From assembly GCA_002359895.1 (NCBI GenBank), contig DEOB01000010.1, positions 570,921 through 634,920 of the forward strand: a DNA stretch of 64,000 nt, read 5' to 3'. Within the stretch, counting starts at the first letter, position 1; every line of letters begins with the position of its first letter. Under the pieces are notes generated by a model that saw only the letters and a program-made list of their open reading frames with translations, searched no databases and was not told the origin of the DNA. A program made the translations under genes and the position numbers. Of the stretch, positions 1-7,781 are shown in pieces. The DNA comes from Stenotrophomonas sp. UBA2629 (GTDB taxonomy: Bacteria; Pseudomonadota; Gammaproteobacteria; Xanthomonadales; Xanthomonadaceae).

Positions 1-82
1 TTGCGTGCCGTTGCCTTGAGGCCTGCATGGTGCGCAGCGTTGTCATTGTGATGCCGGGTGAAATCCGCGCTTGGGGCCGGCG
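1..82. other. Left-edge sequence upstream of the Bat operon
   Basis: I see no convincing reading frame in these 82 bases. In related genomes a MoxR-type AAA ATPase gene normally precedes the DUF58 gene, so its end may lie just outside the window; that is an expectation from family context, not something visible here. Confidence 0.3.
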
Positions 83-1024
83 ATGAAGACGCCGGCTTCC
101 GTTACATCCGCGCCCGTTGATCACAGCAGCCAAGGGCAGGACGGTATCCGCCCGCAACTGGCTGAATTGATCGCGCTGAGGCGTAGCGCCACGCAAGGGC
201 GGCAGGCACGACGTGGGCACTACGCGGTGAGCGGGCGTGCGGCATCGATGATGCGCGGGCGCGGCATGGAGTACGCCGAGTCGCGCGAGTATGTGGCCGG
301 TGATGATGCCCGCCATATCGATTGGAAACTCACCGCGCGCACCGACGCCACGCATACCAAAACATTCCAGACCGAACGCGAGCGGGTGACGCTGTTGGTG
401 GCCGACACCGCGACAGCGCTGTACTTCGGTACGCGGGTGCGCTTCAAGTCGGTGCAGGCCGCGCGCGCAGGTGCCGTGGCGGCGTGGTCGGCGCTGCGTG
501 ATGGTGACCGCTTGGCGGCCCTGCGCGGTTGTCGCCAGCAATCGCTGGTGCCACCTGCTGGCGGAACACGCGGCGCGTTACGGGTGTTGGACGCGCTCAG
601 CCGGTGGTATGCCGAGCCACAGGCCGATGATGCGGGCCTGCAACTTGCCTTGGAGCGTGCCGCGCGCGTGCTGCATCCAGGCGCGCGTGCTGTAGTGCTG
701 GCCGATCCGGCCAGCGCGGTCGCAGTGCCGGCTGCGGTGTGGTCGGCGCTGTCCATGCATGTGGAAGTGCAGTTGTTGCTGTTGGTGGATCCGCTGGAAG
801 TGTCGCCGCCGCAATGTGTGTTGCCGGTGGCGACGGCGGCCGGACGGATGCGTTTCGATTTGGGGTCCGAGGCGGTACGCGGTGCATGGCATGACGCGTT
901 GATCGGCCCGGTGGAAACATTGGCGCGGCAGCTGCCCGGTCGCCGCATCCGCGTCAGCACCTTGTGCAGTGACGACGCCAGTGATGCCTGGCTGGGCACG
1001 GCTGGCCTGCGGAGCCCGGCATGA
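83..1024 (+). CDS. DUF58 domain-containing protein (Bat operon)
   Basis: Protein of 313 aa. The central segment with the residues REYVAGDDARHIDW followed by AR and an F-x-T-E-R-E stretch is the DUF58 signature, a VWA-like fold protein encoded next to MoxR ATPases. An upstream TTG at 71 extends the frame by four codons, but the ATG at 83 gives the more usual Met-Lys-Thr start. The stop overlaps the next gene's start by ATGA, so the five genes from here to 5931 are very likely one translationally coupled operon. DUF58 proteins are thought to help MoxR-type chaperones assemble or activate periplasmic or membrane complexes, but the biochemical role is not settled. Confidence 0.85.
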   Translation: MKTPASVTSAPVDHSSQGQDGIRPQLAELIALRRSATQGRQARRGHYAVSGRAASMMRGRGMEYAESREYVAGDDARHIDWKLTARTDATHTKTFQTERERVTLLVADTATALYFGTRVRFKSVQAARAGAVAAWSALRDGDRLAALRGCRQQSLVPPAGGTRGALRVLDALSRWYAEPQADDAGLQLALERAARVLHPGARAVVLADPASAVAVPAAVWSALSMHVEVQLLLLVDPLEVSPPQCVLPVATAAGRMRFDLGSEAVRGAWHDALIGPVETLARQLPGRRIRVSTLCSDDASDAWLGTAGLRSPA

Positions 1025-1476
1025 TTGGCGCGCAACTGCCATTGCGTGATGTGCACCTGCCTGCAGCGCCGGGCTGGTGGCCATTGGCGCCAGGCTGGTG
1101 GCTGGTGATCGCCGCAATCGTGTTGGTGGTAGCGCTGATCACGATCTTCTATGTGCGAAGGACGCGACGCCAGCGCCGTTGGGTACAGGTGTTCGATACG
1201 CAGCTGGCCGCCAGCCATGATGGCCCGGCACGTTTGGCTGCGGCCTCCGAATTACTGCGCCGCGCCTCCCGCCGGGTAGATGCACAGGCCGCCTTGCTGC
1301 ATGGCGAGCCGTGGCTGCGGTTTCTGGACGGCCGTAAGGGCGAGGCATTCAGTCGGGGCGAGGGACGAGTGTTGCTGGAAGGTGGCTTCCGCCCGCAGGT
1401 CGAGTCCGAAGCGGTGGAGCAGGCGTGTCGCTTGGCGCGTATACGCTTTCTCGAACTGATGGCGGGGCGGCGCTGA
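1021..1476 (+). CDS. DUF4381 family single-pass membrane protein
   Basis: Protein of 151 aa with one clear membrane helix near residues 24-45 (GWWLVIAAIVLVVALITIFY), followed at once by a basic RRTRRQRR stretch. This is the DUF4381 layout: short periplasmic N-terminus, one helix and a cytoplasmic helical domain. It lies between the DUF58 gene (ATGA overlap) and the first VWA gene (TGATG overlap), the standard position in Bat operons. Function is not established; by position it is a small membrane partner of the VWA proteins. Confidence 0.8.
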   Translation: MIGAQLPLRDVHLPAAPGWWPLAPGWWLVIAAIVLVVALITIFYVRRTRRQRRWVQVFDTQLAASHDGPARLAAASELLRRASRRVDAQAALLHGEPWLRFLDGRKGEAFSRGEGRVLLEGGFRPQVESEAVEQACRLARIRFLELMAGRR

Positions 1477-2477
1477 TGCAGGCCCTGCTCGATCTGTTGC
1501 CCGCGTGGTGGCCTGAGTTTGCGTGGCCTTGGCTGTGGGCATTGCTGCCGCTGCCTTTGTTGATGCATTGGTGGCCGCTGCGTGAGGAAAATGCCCCCGC
1601 ATTGCGCGTGCCTTATGACCCTGCACGTCTTCATCTGCAGGCGGCACAGGGACGCGGTGGTGCGTGGATTGGCACGCTGTTGTTGTGGCTGGCCTGGTTG
1701 TTTTTGTGTGCCGCTGCCGCCCGCCCGCAGCAACTGGGGGAACCGGTGGAACCGCCCCGGCAGACGCGGCAGATGATGTTGGCGGTGGATCTGTCCGGCA
1801 GCATGGATGAGCCCGACATGCAGCTCGGCGGTCGCATCGTCGATCGCCTCACCGCCGCCAAGGCGGTGCTTGCCGATTTTCTGGATCGGCGCGAAGGCGA
1901 CCGCATTGGTCTGGTGGTGTTCGGCCAGCGTGCCTATGCGCTTACCCCACTCACGACAGACCGGGCAACCGTGCGCGAGCAACTGCGTGACAGTGTGGTT
2001 GGGCTGGCCGGACGCGAAACCGCGTTGGGCGATGCCATCGCGCTGTCGGTCAAACGCCTGCGCGAGCAGCCGGAAGGCCAGCGGGTGCTGATCATGCTTA
2101 CCGATGGCATCAACACCGCCGGTGTTCTGGAGCCGTTGAAGGCAGCGGAGTTGGCCAAGGCCGAAGGCGTGCGGGTCTACACCGTCGCCTTTGGTGGCAG
2201 CGGGCAGGCGTCATTTTTTGGTCTCCAGTTGCCCGGCGGTGAAGATCCGGTGGATGAAAAAACGCTGTCCACCATCGCCAGCGAAACCGGTGGTCGTTTT
2301 TTCCGTGCGCGTGATACCGATGAACTGGCCGGCATCTACGCCGAGCTGGATCGACTGGAGCCGGTGCACAGCGCGGGCCCTGCGGTGCGTCCGCGCATTG
2401 AACGGTATGTCTGGCCGTTGGGCTTGGCGCTGCTGTTCGGTCTGTTGGCATTGGCTTGGCGGGGGCTGCGCGCATGA
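1476..2477 (+). CDS. batA: VWA domain-containing protein, BatA-type
   Basis: Protein of 333 aa: two N-terminal membrane helices (about 10-25 and 58-80), a von Willebrand A domain (about 95-300) and a C-terminal helix near 305-328. The MIDAS metal-site motif DLSGSMD is intact, with the later TDG motif in LTDGINTAG. The frame is open from 1425, but the ATG at 1476, overlapping the previous stop as TGATG, fits the operon and the family length. BatA-like proteins were named from the Bacteroides aerotolerance operon and are anchored in the inner membrane with the VWA domain outside the cytoplasm. Exact function in Xanthomonadaceae is unknown. Confidence 0.85.
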   Translation: MQALLDLLPAWWPEFAWPWLWALLPLPLLMHWWPLREENAPALRVPYDPARLHLQAAQGRGGAWIGTLLLWLAWLFLCAAAARPQQLGEPVEPPRQTRQMMLAVDLSGSMDEPDMQLGGRIVDRLTAAKAVLADFLDRREGDRIGLVVFGQRAYALTPLTTDRATVREQLRDSVVGLAGRETALGDAIALSVKRLREQPEGQRVLIMLTDGINTAGVLEPLKAAELAKAEGVRVYTVAFGGSGQASFFGLQLPGGEDPVDEKTLSTIASETGGRFFRARDTDELAGIYAELDRLEPVHSAGPAVRPRIERYVWPLGLALLFGLLALAWRGLRA

Positions 2478-4261
2478 CGCTTTGGCAGCAACTGCACTTT
2501 ATTCGCCCGGAATGGTTGTGGGCGCTGTTGCTGTTGCCGGTTGCGTTGCTGGGCAGCACCTACCTGCAACGTCGCCACACGCGTTGGCATGAGGCGGTAG
2601 ATGCCCATCTGCTTTCGCACCTGATCACCAGCGGCGGTCAGCGCCGGTGGTGGGGGCGCATCGCTTTGTTGCTGGGTCTGCTACTGGCGGTGCTGGCACT
2701 GGCTGGGCCAAGTTGGCGGCAGGTGGAACAGCCGTTGTGGGAATCTAAAACACCATTGGTTGTGGTGATGGACCTGTCCAGCAGCATCCGTGCCGCCGAT
2801 CTGCCACCGTCGCGGCTGCTGCAGGCGCGGGCCAAGCTCGCCACCTTGCTGCGTGAACGCAAAGGTGGGGAAGTGGCGTTGGTCGCCTATGCGTGGGAGC
2901 CGTTCACGGTGGCGCCGTTGACCGATGACGCGGCCAATGTCGCGCTGTTTCTGGATGCCTTGGCGCCGGAGGTGATGCCGCTGGATGGGCAGAAGACCGA
3001 CCGCGCCTTGGCATGGGCAGGCGATCTGCTGAAGCAGTCCGGCGCGCGCAGTGGCGATGTGTTGTTGTTGACCGACCATGCTGACGCGGCCGCGCTCGCT
3101 GCTGCGGCGGCATTGCGTACGGCCGGTTTTACGGTCTCTGTGTTGGGCGTAGGCACGATGCAGGGCGCTTCGTATCGCGATTCGCGCGGCGGCATCGAAC
3201 ATGCGCATCTGGATGAAACATCGCTGCGTGCTTTGGCGCTGGCCGGTGGCGGCCGCTATCAACGCATTGCCAGTACCAATGTCGACCTGCAGGCGTTGGA
3301 CGTGCTGCAGCCGCAGGCGCAGACCCATGGTCGGCAGAAGAGCGAGCAGGGCAAATCCTGGCAGGACGAGGGCTATTGGTTGCTGTTGCCGTTGTTGCTG
3401 CTGGCGTTGTTTGCATTCCGTCGGCCGCGCCGGGTGCTGCCGCTACTGGCGTTGTGTGCGCTGCTGCCGATGATGCAGCCGGCAGTCGCCGCTGAGCCCG
3501 GTGGCTGGTGGCAGCGGGCGGATCAGCAACAGCACCAACGGCTGAGCGAAGGCGTTGATGCTTACCGGCAAGGCGATTTCGCCACCGCACAGAAAAAATT
3601 CGAGGGTATCGATACCGACCAGGGTTGGTACAACCTGGGAAATGCGTTGGCGCGGCAAGGTCGATTGGATGACGCCATCACTGCCTATGACCGTGCATTG
3701 AAGCTGCAGCCGGGCATGGAGGATGCCGTGGCCAATCGCGCGGCGGTTGATGCGGCGCGTAAACGCAAGTCACAGCAAGGTCAGCAGCAGGGCGACAAGG
3801 ACAAGCAGAAGCCGCAGCAGGGTCAGGATTCGCAGAATCAACAGAAATCCGAGCCGCAGCAGGGCCAGCAGCAGGGCCAACAACAGGGTTCATCCCAGCA
3901 AGGGCAGCCGCAGTCGGCTGATGGCAAGCCGCAGGAACAGCAGGGCCAGCAGTCGCAGGATGGCAAGCAGGCAGAGCAGCCCCCGGAACAGGGTGAGCCG
4001 GCGGGCGAGGATGCGGGCAAGCAACAACAGGCCGACCAGGCGCAGCGCCAACGAATGCAGGACGCCATGCGCCAGCGTGAGGCGCAGGCTGGGAATGAGA
4101 CAGAGGCCGCTGCAGCAGCGCGCGCGGCGATGACGCCCCAGCAGCGCGAGCAGCAGCAGGCGGTGGAAGCATGGATGCAGCGCGTGCCGGATGAGCCGGG
4201 CGATTTGTTGAAGGCAAAATTCCAGCTCGAATACGAGCGACGGATGCGGGAACGGCGATGA
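2474..4261 (+). CDS. BatB/BatC-type fusion: VWA domain, TPR repeats and Gln-rich tail
   Basis: Protein of 595 aa. N-terminal membrane helices frame a VWA domain with MIDAS motif DLSSS and a later TDH in place of the usual TDG. A further hydrophobic segment (about 300-345) is followed by TPR-like sequence (about 365-430, with WYNLGNALARQGRLDDAI). Roughly residues 430-545 are very low complexity, dominated by Gln, Gly, Lys and Asp. In Bacteroides the VWA (BatB) and TPR (BatC) parts are separate genes; the fused form is common in gammaproteobacteria. Start ATG 2474 overlaps the BatA stop (ATGA); the end overlaps BatD the same way. Confidence 0.85.
   Translation: MTLWQQLHFIRPEWLWALLLLPVALLGSTYLQRRHTRWHEAVDAHLLSHLITSGGQRRWWGRIALLLGLLLAVLALAGPSWRQVEQPLWESKTPLVVVMDLSSSIRAADLPPSRLLQARAKLATLLRERKGGEVALVAYAWEPFTVAPLTDDAANVALFLDALAPEVMPLDGQKTDRALAWAGDLLKQSGARSGDVLLLTDHADAAALAAAAALRTAGFTVSVLGVGTMQGASYRDSRGGIEHAHLDETSLRALALAGGGRYQRIASTNVDLQALDVLQPQAQTHGRQKSEQGKSWQDEGYWLLLPLLLLALFAFRRPRRVLPLLALCALLPMMQPAVAAEPGGWWQRADQQQHQRLSEGVDAYRQGDFATAQKKFEGIDTDQGWYNLGNALARQGRLDDAITAYDRALKLQPGMEDAVANRAAVDAARKRKSQQGQQQGDKDKQKPQQGQDSQNQQKSEPQQGQQQGQQQGSSQQGQPQSADGKPQEQQGQQSQDGKQAEQPPEQGEPAGEDAGKQQQADQAQRQRMQDAMRQREAQAGNETEAAAAARAAMTPQQREQQQAVEAWMQRVPDEPGDLLKAKFQLEYERRMRERR
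3760..4035 (+). repeat. Low-complexity Gln/Gly codon tract inside the BatB/C gene
   Basis: CAG and CAA codons mixed with GGC/GGT, AAG and GAT form short imperfect repeats such as CAGCAGGGCCAG, encoding a Q-rich, probably disordered tail. Such tracts are prone to length change by slipped-strand replication. The flanking TPR region and the more charged C-terminal helix keep normal composition. Confidence 0.8.
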
Positions 4262-5931
4262 GTACAGGCAACAACTACCGTAACGTCAGCCGATGGGTAC
4301 TGTTGTGCCTGCTGGCGGTTTTGAGCGTGGGGATGGCACAGGCGCAGACCCGTGCGTGGTTGGATCGCGACAGCATCCAACAAGGGCAGACGGTCACGCT
4401 CACTATCGAAACGGACCAAGGCGTCGCGCCGGACTACACGCCGCTGCGCACTGATTTTGCGTTGAGCAGCCAAAGCAGCAATCGCCAGGTGGTGTTCGCC
4501 AACGGTGCGCGCCGCGATGTCAGTCAGTTTGCGGTGGCGCTGTCACCGCAACGTATCGGCACCTTGGAGATTCCCGCGCTGCAGGTGGGCAATGCGCGCA
4601 CCGAACCTCTGCGGTTGGTGGTGGAACAGGCGCCCGTTGCTGGGCCTGGCAGCAGCGCGTTGGCCTTCATCGAAACCCAGGTCGATGACGCCGAGCCCTA
4701 CGTGCAGCAGAGCGTGGGCGTGGTGGTGCGGCTGTATTTCGCCACGCAGTTGGCCTCCGGTGAGTTGGTGTTGGATACACCTGCAGGCGCCTCGCTGCAG
4801 CGGGTGGGTGAGGACAGCACTTCAACGCGTGACATCGGTGGGCGTCGTTACAACGTGGTGGAACGCCGCTTCCTGTTGGTGCCCGAGCGCAGTGGCGCGC
4901 TGGAGGTGAAGGGCGCGCGCTTCAGCGGACAGGGTGTGGGCGGGTTTTTTGATGATTTCTTCGGGCGCGACAGCGGCCAGCTCAGTGCACGCGGCCCGGA
5001 CCAGACACTGCAGGTGCGTGCTGTGCCGGCCGATGCGCCGCAGCCGTGGTTGCCGCTGAAGAGCCTGCAACTTCGCTACACCGCTGCGCCCAAACAGGGC
5101 CGCACCGGCGAAGCCATCACCATCGTGGTCGAAGCCACCGCCAATGGCGTGACCAAGGCGCAGTTCCCGGAGTTGCCGGTGCCCTCGCTGGGCGACAGCG
5201 CCCAGGTGTTTGCCGAGCCGCCGCAGTACGACGAAACCTTCAACGGCGGCAGCCCGCAGCTGAAGCTCACTCGGCGGTATTCCATCGTTCCGCAGCAGGC
5301 CGGTGCGCTGACTGTTCCGGGTATCGGCATGGAATGGTGGGACGTGCAGAGCGGGCAGGCACGCACCGCCACGCTGCCGGACCTGCAGTTGCAGGTAGAG
5401 CAGGGCGCTGGCGGTGGCATCGCCGCGCCGCCGCTGGCACAACCGGTGCAGCCATCCACCGCGGTGTCGGGGGAGGCCTTAAGCGTGGCAGGGGCAGCGT
5501 CGCGGCCATGGCTGTGGCCGGCACTGGCGGCCGGCTTCGCCCTGTTGTGGCTGGTCACCTTGATCTGGGGACTGTCGCGGCGGGGCACATCCACCAGAAA
5601 CGAAGCAGAAGCCCTTCGTCATGTTCCCGCTTCGGGCTCGCGCTACAGCCAGGCGGATCTACGTCGGGCGCTGGATGGCGGCGGTCTGGATGAGGTGGTC
5701 CACATTCTGGCGTCCATGGCCGGTGTCAACGATCTGGATGCGGTGATGGCCGCGTTGGACGACGACGCCCAGCGGCAGGCGCTGGAACGCATGCAGCGGG
5801 CGCGCTGGGCGGGCGAGGGGGATGTGGTTGCTGCCCGCGCGCGTCTGCGTGAAGTCTTCCGGCAGGGGCCGCGTTGGCGCGGCTTGAAAGCCACGGCAAA
5901 GCCCGAACTGGAGCCTCTGTACCGGGACTGA
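4258..5931 (+). CDS. batD: BatD family protein
   Basis: Protein of 557 aa with an N-terminal signal peptide (ending near AQAQT, about residue 30), a large beta-rich periplasmic region with typical BatD (oxygen-tolerance family) features, and one membrane helix near 420-440 (LLWLVTLIWGLSRR) followed by a cytoplasmic tail of about 115 residues. It is the last gene of the coupled cluster, starting inside the stop of the BatB/C gene (ATGA). No terminator is obvious before the following transporter gene. Confidence 0.85.
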   Translation: MSTGNNYRNVSRWVLLCLLAVLSVGMAQAQTRAWLDRDSIQQGQTVTLTIETDQGVAPDYTPLRTDFALSSQSSNRQVVFANGARRDVSQFAVALSPQRIGTLEIPALQVGNARTEPLRLVVEQAPVAGPGSSALAFIETQVDDAEPYVQQSVGVVVRLYFATQLASGELVLDTPAGASLQRVGEDSTSTRDIGGRRYNVVERRFLLVPERSGALEVKGARFSGQGVGGFFDDFFGRDSGQLSARGPDQTLQVRAVPADAPQPWLPLKSLQLRYTAAPKQGRTGEAITIVVEATANGVTKAQFPELPVPSLGDSAQVFAEPPQYDETFNGGSPQLKLTRRYSIVPQQAGALTVPGIGMEWWDVQSGQARTATLPDLQLQVEQGAGGGIAAPPLAQPVQPSTAVSGEALSVAGAASRPWLWPALAAGFALLWLVTLIWGLSRRGTSTRNEAEALRHVPASGSRYSQADLRRALDGGGLDEVVHILASMAGVNDLDAVMAALDDDAQRQALERMQRARWAGEGDVVAARARLREVFRQGPRWRGLKATAKPELEPLYRD

Positions 5932-5994
5932 TGCCCAATCAGGGCGGCTGTATATCGTCTGTTAAGCTGAATGATTCTCTGGAGGGAGTCCCCG

Positions 5995-7302
5995 ATGGCC
6001 AACGCAGCACCGACCACGGCCAAAATGCCGTTCCACTGGAAGATAGGAATCGGCTTCGGCATCGGTCTGCTGTTTGGCCTGATCGTGCACATGGTGAGCC
6101 CGGGAGCCCCTTGGGTACACGCGGTCACCACCTACCTCACCACCCCGGTGTCGGGGTTGTTCCTGAGCCTGATCTTCATGCTCATCGTGCCGCTGATCTT
6201 TTCGGCGCTGGTGATGGGCGTGTCGGAGATGGGTGACATCCGCGCCTTGGGCCGCATCGGCTGGAAATCGCTGGCCTACACCATCGTGCTGTCGGGTGTG
6301 GCGGTGCTGATCGGCCTGGTGCTGGTCAACCTGTTCAAGCCCGGTGCCGGCGTGGACCCCGCGGTGGCGGCGCAGTTGCTGGCCGAAAACGCCGAGCGCA
6401 GCAAGGAGATCGTGGCCGGTGTCGGCTCCCAGCCCAAGGGCCTGGAGATGCTGTTGTCGATCGTGCCGAACAACGTGCTTGCGGCTGCTTCCGATAACGG
6501 CCAGATACTGTCGCTGATGTTCTTCGCGCTGATGCTGGGTATCGGCATGGTGCTGTCGCCGGCCGAAAAGGTTGCCACGCTGCGCAAGGCCATCGAGGGC
6601 CTGTTTGAGATCTCGATGACCCTGATCAACCTGGTCATCCGCCTGGCGCCGTATGCGGTGGCGTGCTTCATGTTCAACCTGGCGGCTATTTTTGGCTTCA
6701 GCCTGTTGATCAAGCTGGGCGCCTACGTGGGCGTGGTGGTGTTGGCGCTGGCGCTGCACATGTTTGTCAGCTACGGCATCGCCGTGAAACTGGCCGGGCG
6801 CTCGCCGCTGCAGTTCTTCCGCGATACGCAGGAGGCCACCTTGATGGCGTTCTCCACCGCCTCGTCCAACGCCACATTGCCCACGGCGCTGCGGGTGGCC
6901 GACCAGATGGGCTTCCCGCACAAGGTGTCGCGCTTTGTACTGACGGTGGGCGCCACGGCAAACCAGAACGGCACGGCGCTGTTCGAGGGCGTGACGGTGA
7001 TCTTCCTGGCCCAGTTCTTCGGGGTGGATTTGAGCATCGGCCAGCAGTTCATGGTGATGGTGGTCTGCATCCTGGGCGGCATTGGCACGGCGGGTGTGCC
7101 GTCTGGCTCGCTGCCGGTGGTGGCGCTGATCTGCGCCATGGTCGGGGTGAACCCGGTCGGCATCGGCTTGATCCTGGGCGTCAATCACTTCCTGGACATG
7201 TGCCGTACCGCGCTCAATGTCACTGGCGATCTGGCCTTGACCAGCCTGGTCGCGCGTGGCGAAAGCGACGAGGAAACCGGGCACAAGCTCCCGCAAGGGT
7301 GA
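5995..7302 (+). CDS. Dicarboxylate/amino acid:cation symporter (DAACS family)
   Basis: Protein of 435 aa with about eight membrane segments and re-entrant loops. The family hallmarks are present: a Ser-rich loop FSTASSNATLPTAL (about 288-302), the NQNGTALFEG motif, and a final loop with NHFLDMCRTALNVTGD. This family (GltP, DctA, GltT) imports C4-dicarboxylates, glutamate or aspartate with H+ or Na+. Substrate cannot be set from sequence alone. The ATG at 5995 is preferred over upstream starts because a GGAGGG Shine-Dalgarno sequence sits at 5981-5986. It follows batD by 63 bp. Confidence 0.85.
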   Translation: MANAAPTTAKMPFHWKIGIGFGIGLLFGLIVHMVSPGAPWVHAVTTYLTTPVSGLFLSLIFMLIVPLIFSALVMGVSEMGDIRALGRIGWKSLAYTIVLSGVAVLIGLVLVNLFKPGAGVDPAVAAQLLAENAERSKEIVAGVGSQPKGLEMLLSIVPNNVLAAASDNGQILSLMFFALMLGIGMVLSPAEKVATLRKAIEGLFEISMTLINLVIRLAPYAVACFMFNLAAIFGFSLLIKLGAYVGVVVLALALHMFVSYGIAVKLAGRSPLQFFRDTQEATLMAFSTASSNATLPTALRVADQMGFPHKVSRFVLTVGATANQNGTALFEGVTVIFLAQFFGVDLSIGQQFMVMVVCILGGIGTAGVPSGSLPVVALICAMVGVNPVGIGLILGVNHFLDMCRTALNVTGDLALTSLVARGESDEETGHKLPQG

Positions 7303-7781
7303 GTTGCCGTACGACCCAAGCGTCCTTTCGACGGCCATCCTGAACAGGGTGGCCGTTTTGTTTCCTTGGCAGGATGCGAGTTGCCGGCTGGGCGATTGGG
7401 GCTTGGTGTTGCGCGTGAGAGCGTCCCCTCTCCCCAACCCCCGCCCCGCGCCCCGGCCCTTGCGTTGACGCAAGGGCGCTCAACGGGCCGCGAACCAGTG
7501 GTTCGCAAGCAGGCCCGCATCACCCCGCAAGGGGGGAGGGGCTTTGAAGCTGCAATTGCGGGAGATGCATCAACTCGACGTAGATCGAGCCCCTCTCCCC
7601 TTGCGGGAGAGGGGTTGGGGAGAGGGGGGAAGTGCAGGAAGCAAATTCCGGCGCCGGACCTTGCCGCCGACGGAAACCAATGCCAGCTATCGTCAGGTTT
7701 TTCCGGCCTGAACCGCGCGGTGGCTTGTGGGACAATAGGCCGCCCGCAGTTCCGCGGGAGCCTCCTGATTCCGACGAAACC
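7303..7781. repeat. Palindromic repeat block between the symporter and transketolase genes
   Basis: About 480 bp without a credible gene. CCCCTCTCCCCAACCCC at 7425-7441 is repeated inverted and perfect at 7611-7627. Just inside the right arm is a hairpin, CCCCTCTCCC and GGGAGAGGGG around 7590-7614, and a smaller hairpin (CGAACCAGTGGTTCG) lies near 7491-7505. This 'cccctctcccc...gggagagggg' type of intergenic element is scattered in Xanthomonadaceae genomes. The right end (after about 7690) holds the transketolase promoter region. Confidence 0.7.
7731..7736 (+). promoter_or_regulatory. Putative -10 element for transketolase
   Basis: GACAAT followed by AGGCCGCC, 45 bases before the tkt start. 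No good -35 box at standard spacing. The same form (T/G-A-N-AAT followed by G/C-rich sequence) precedes several other housekeeping genes in this window. Confidence 0.4.
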
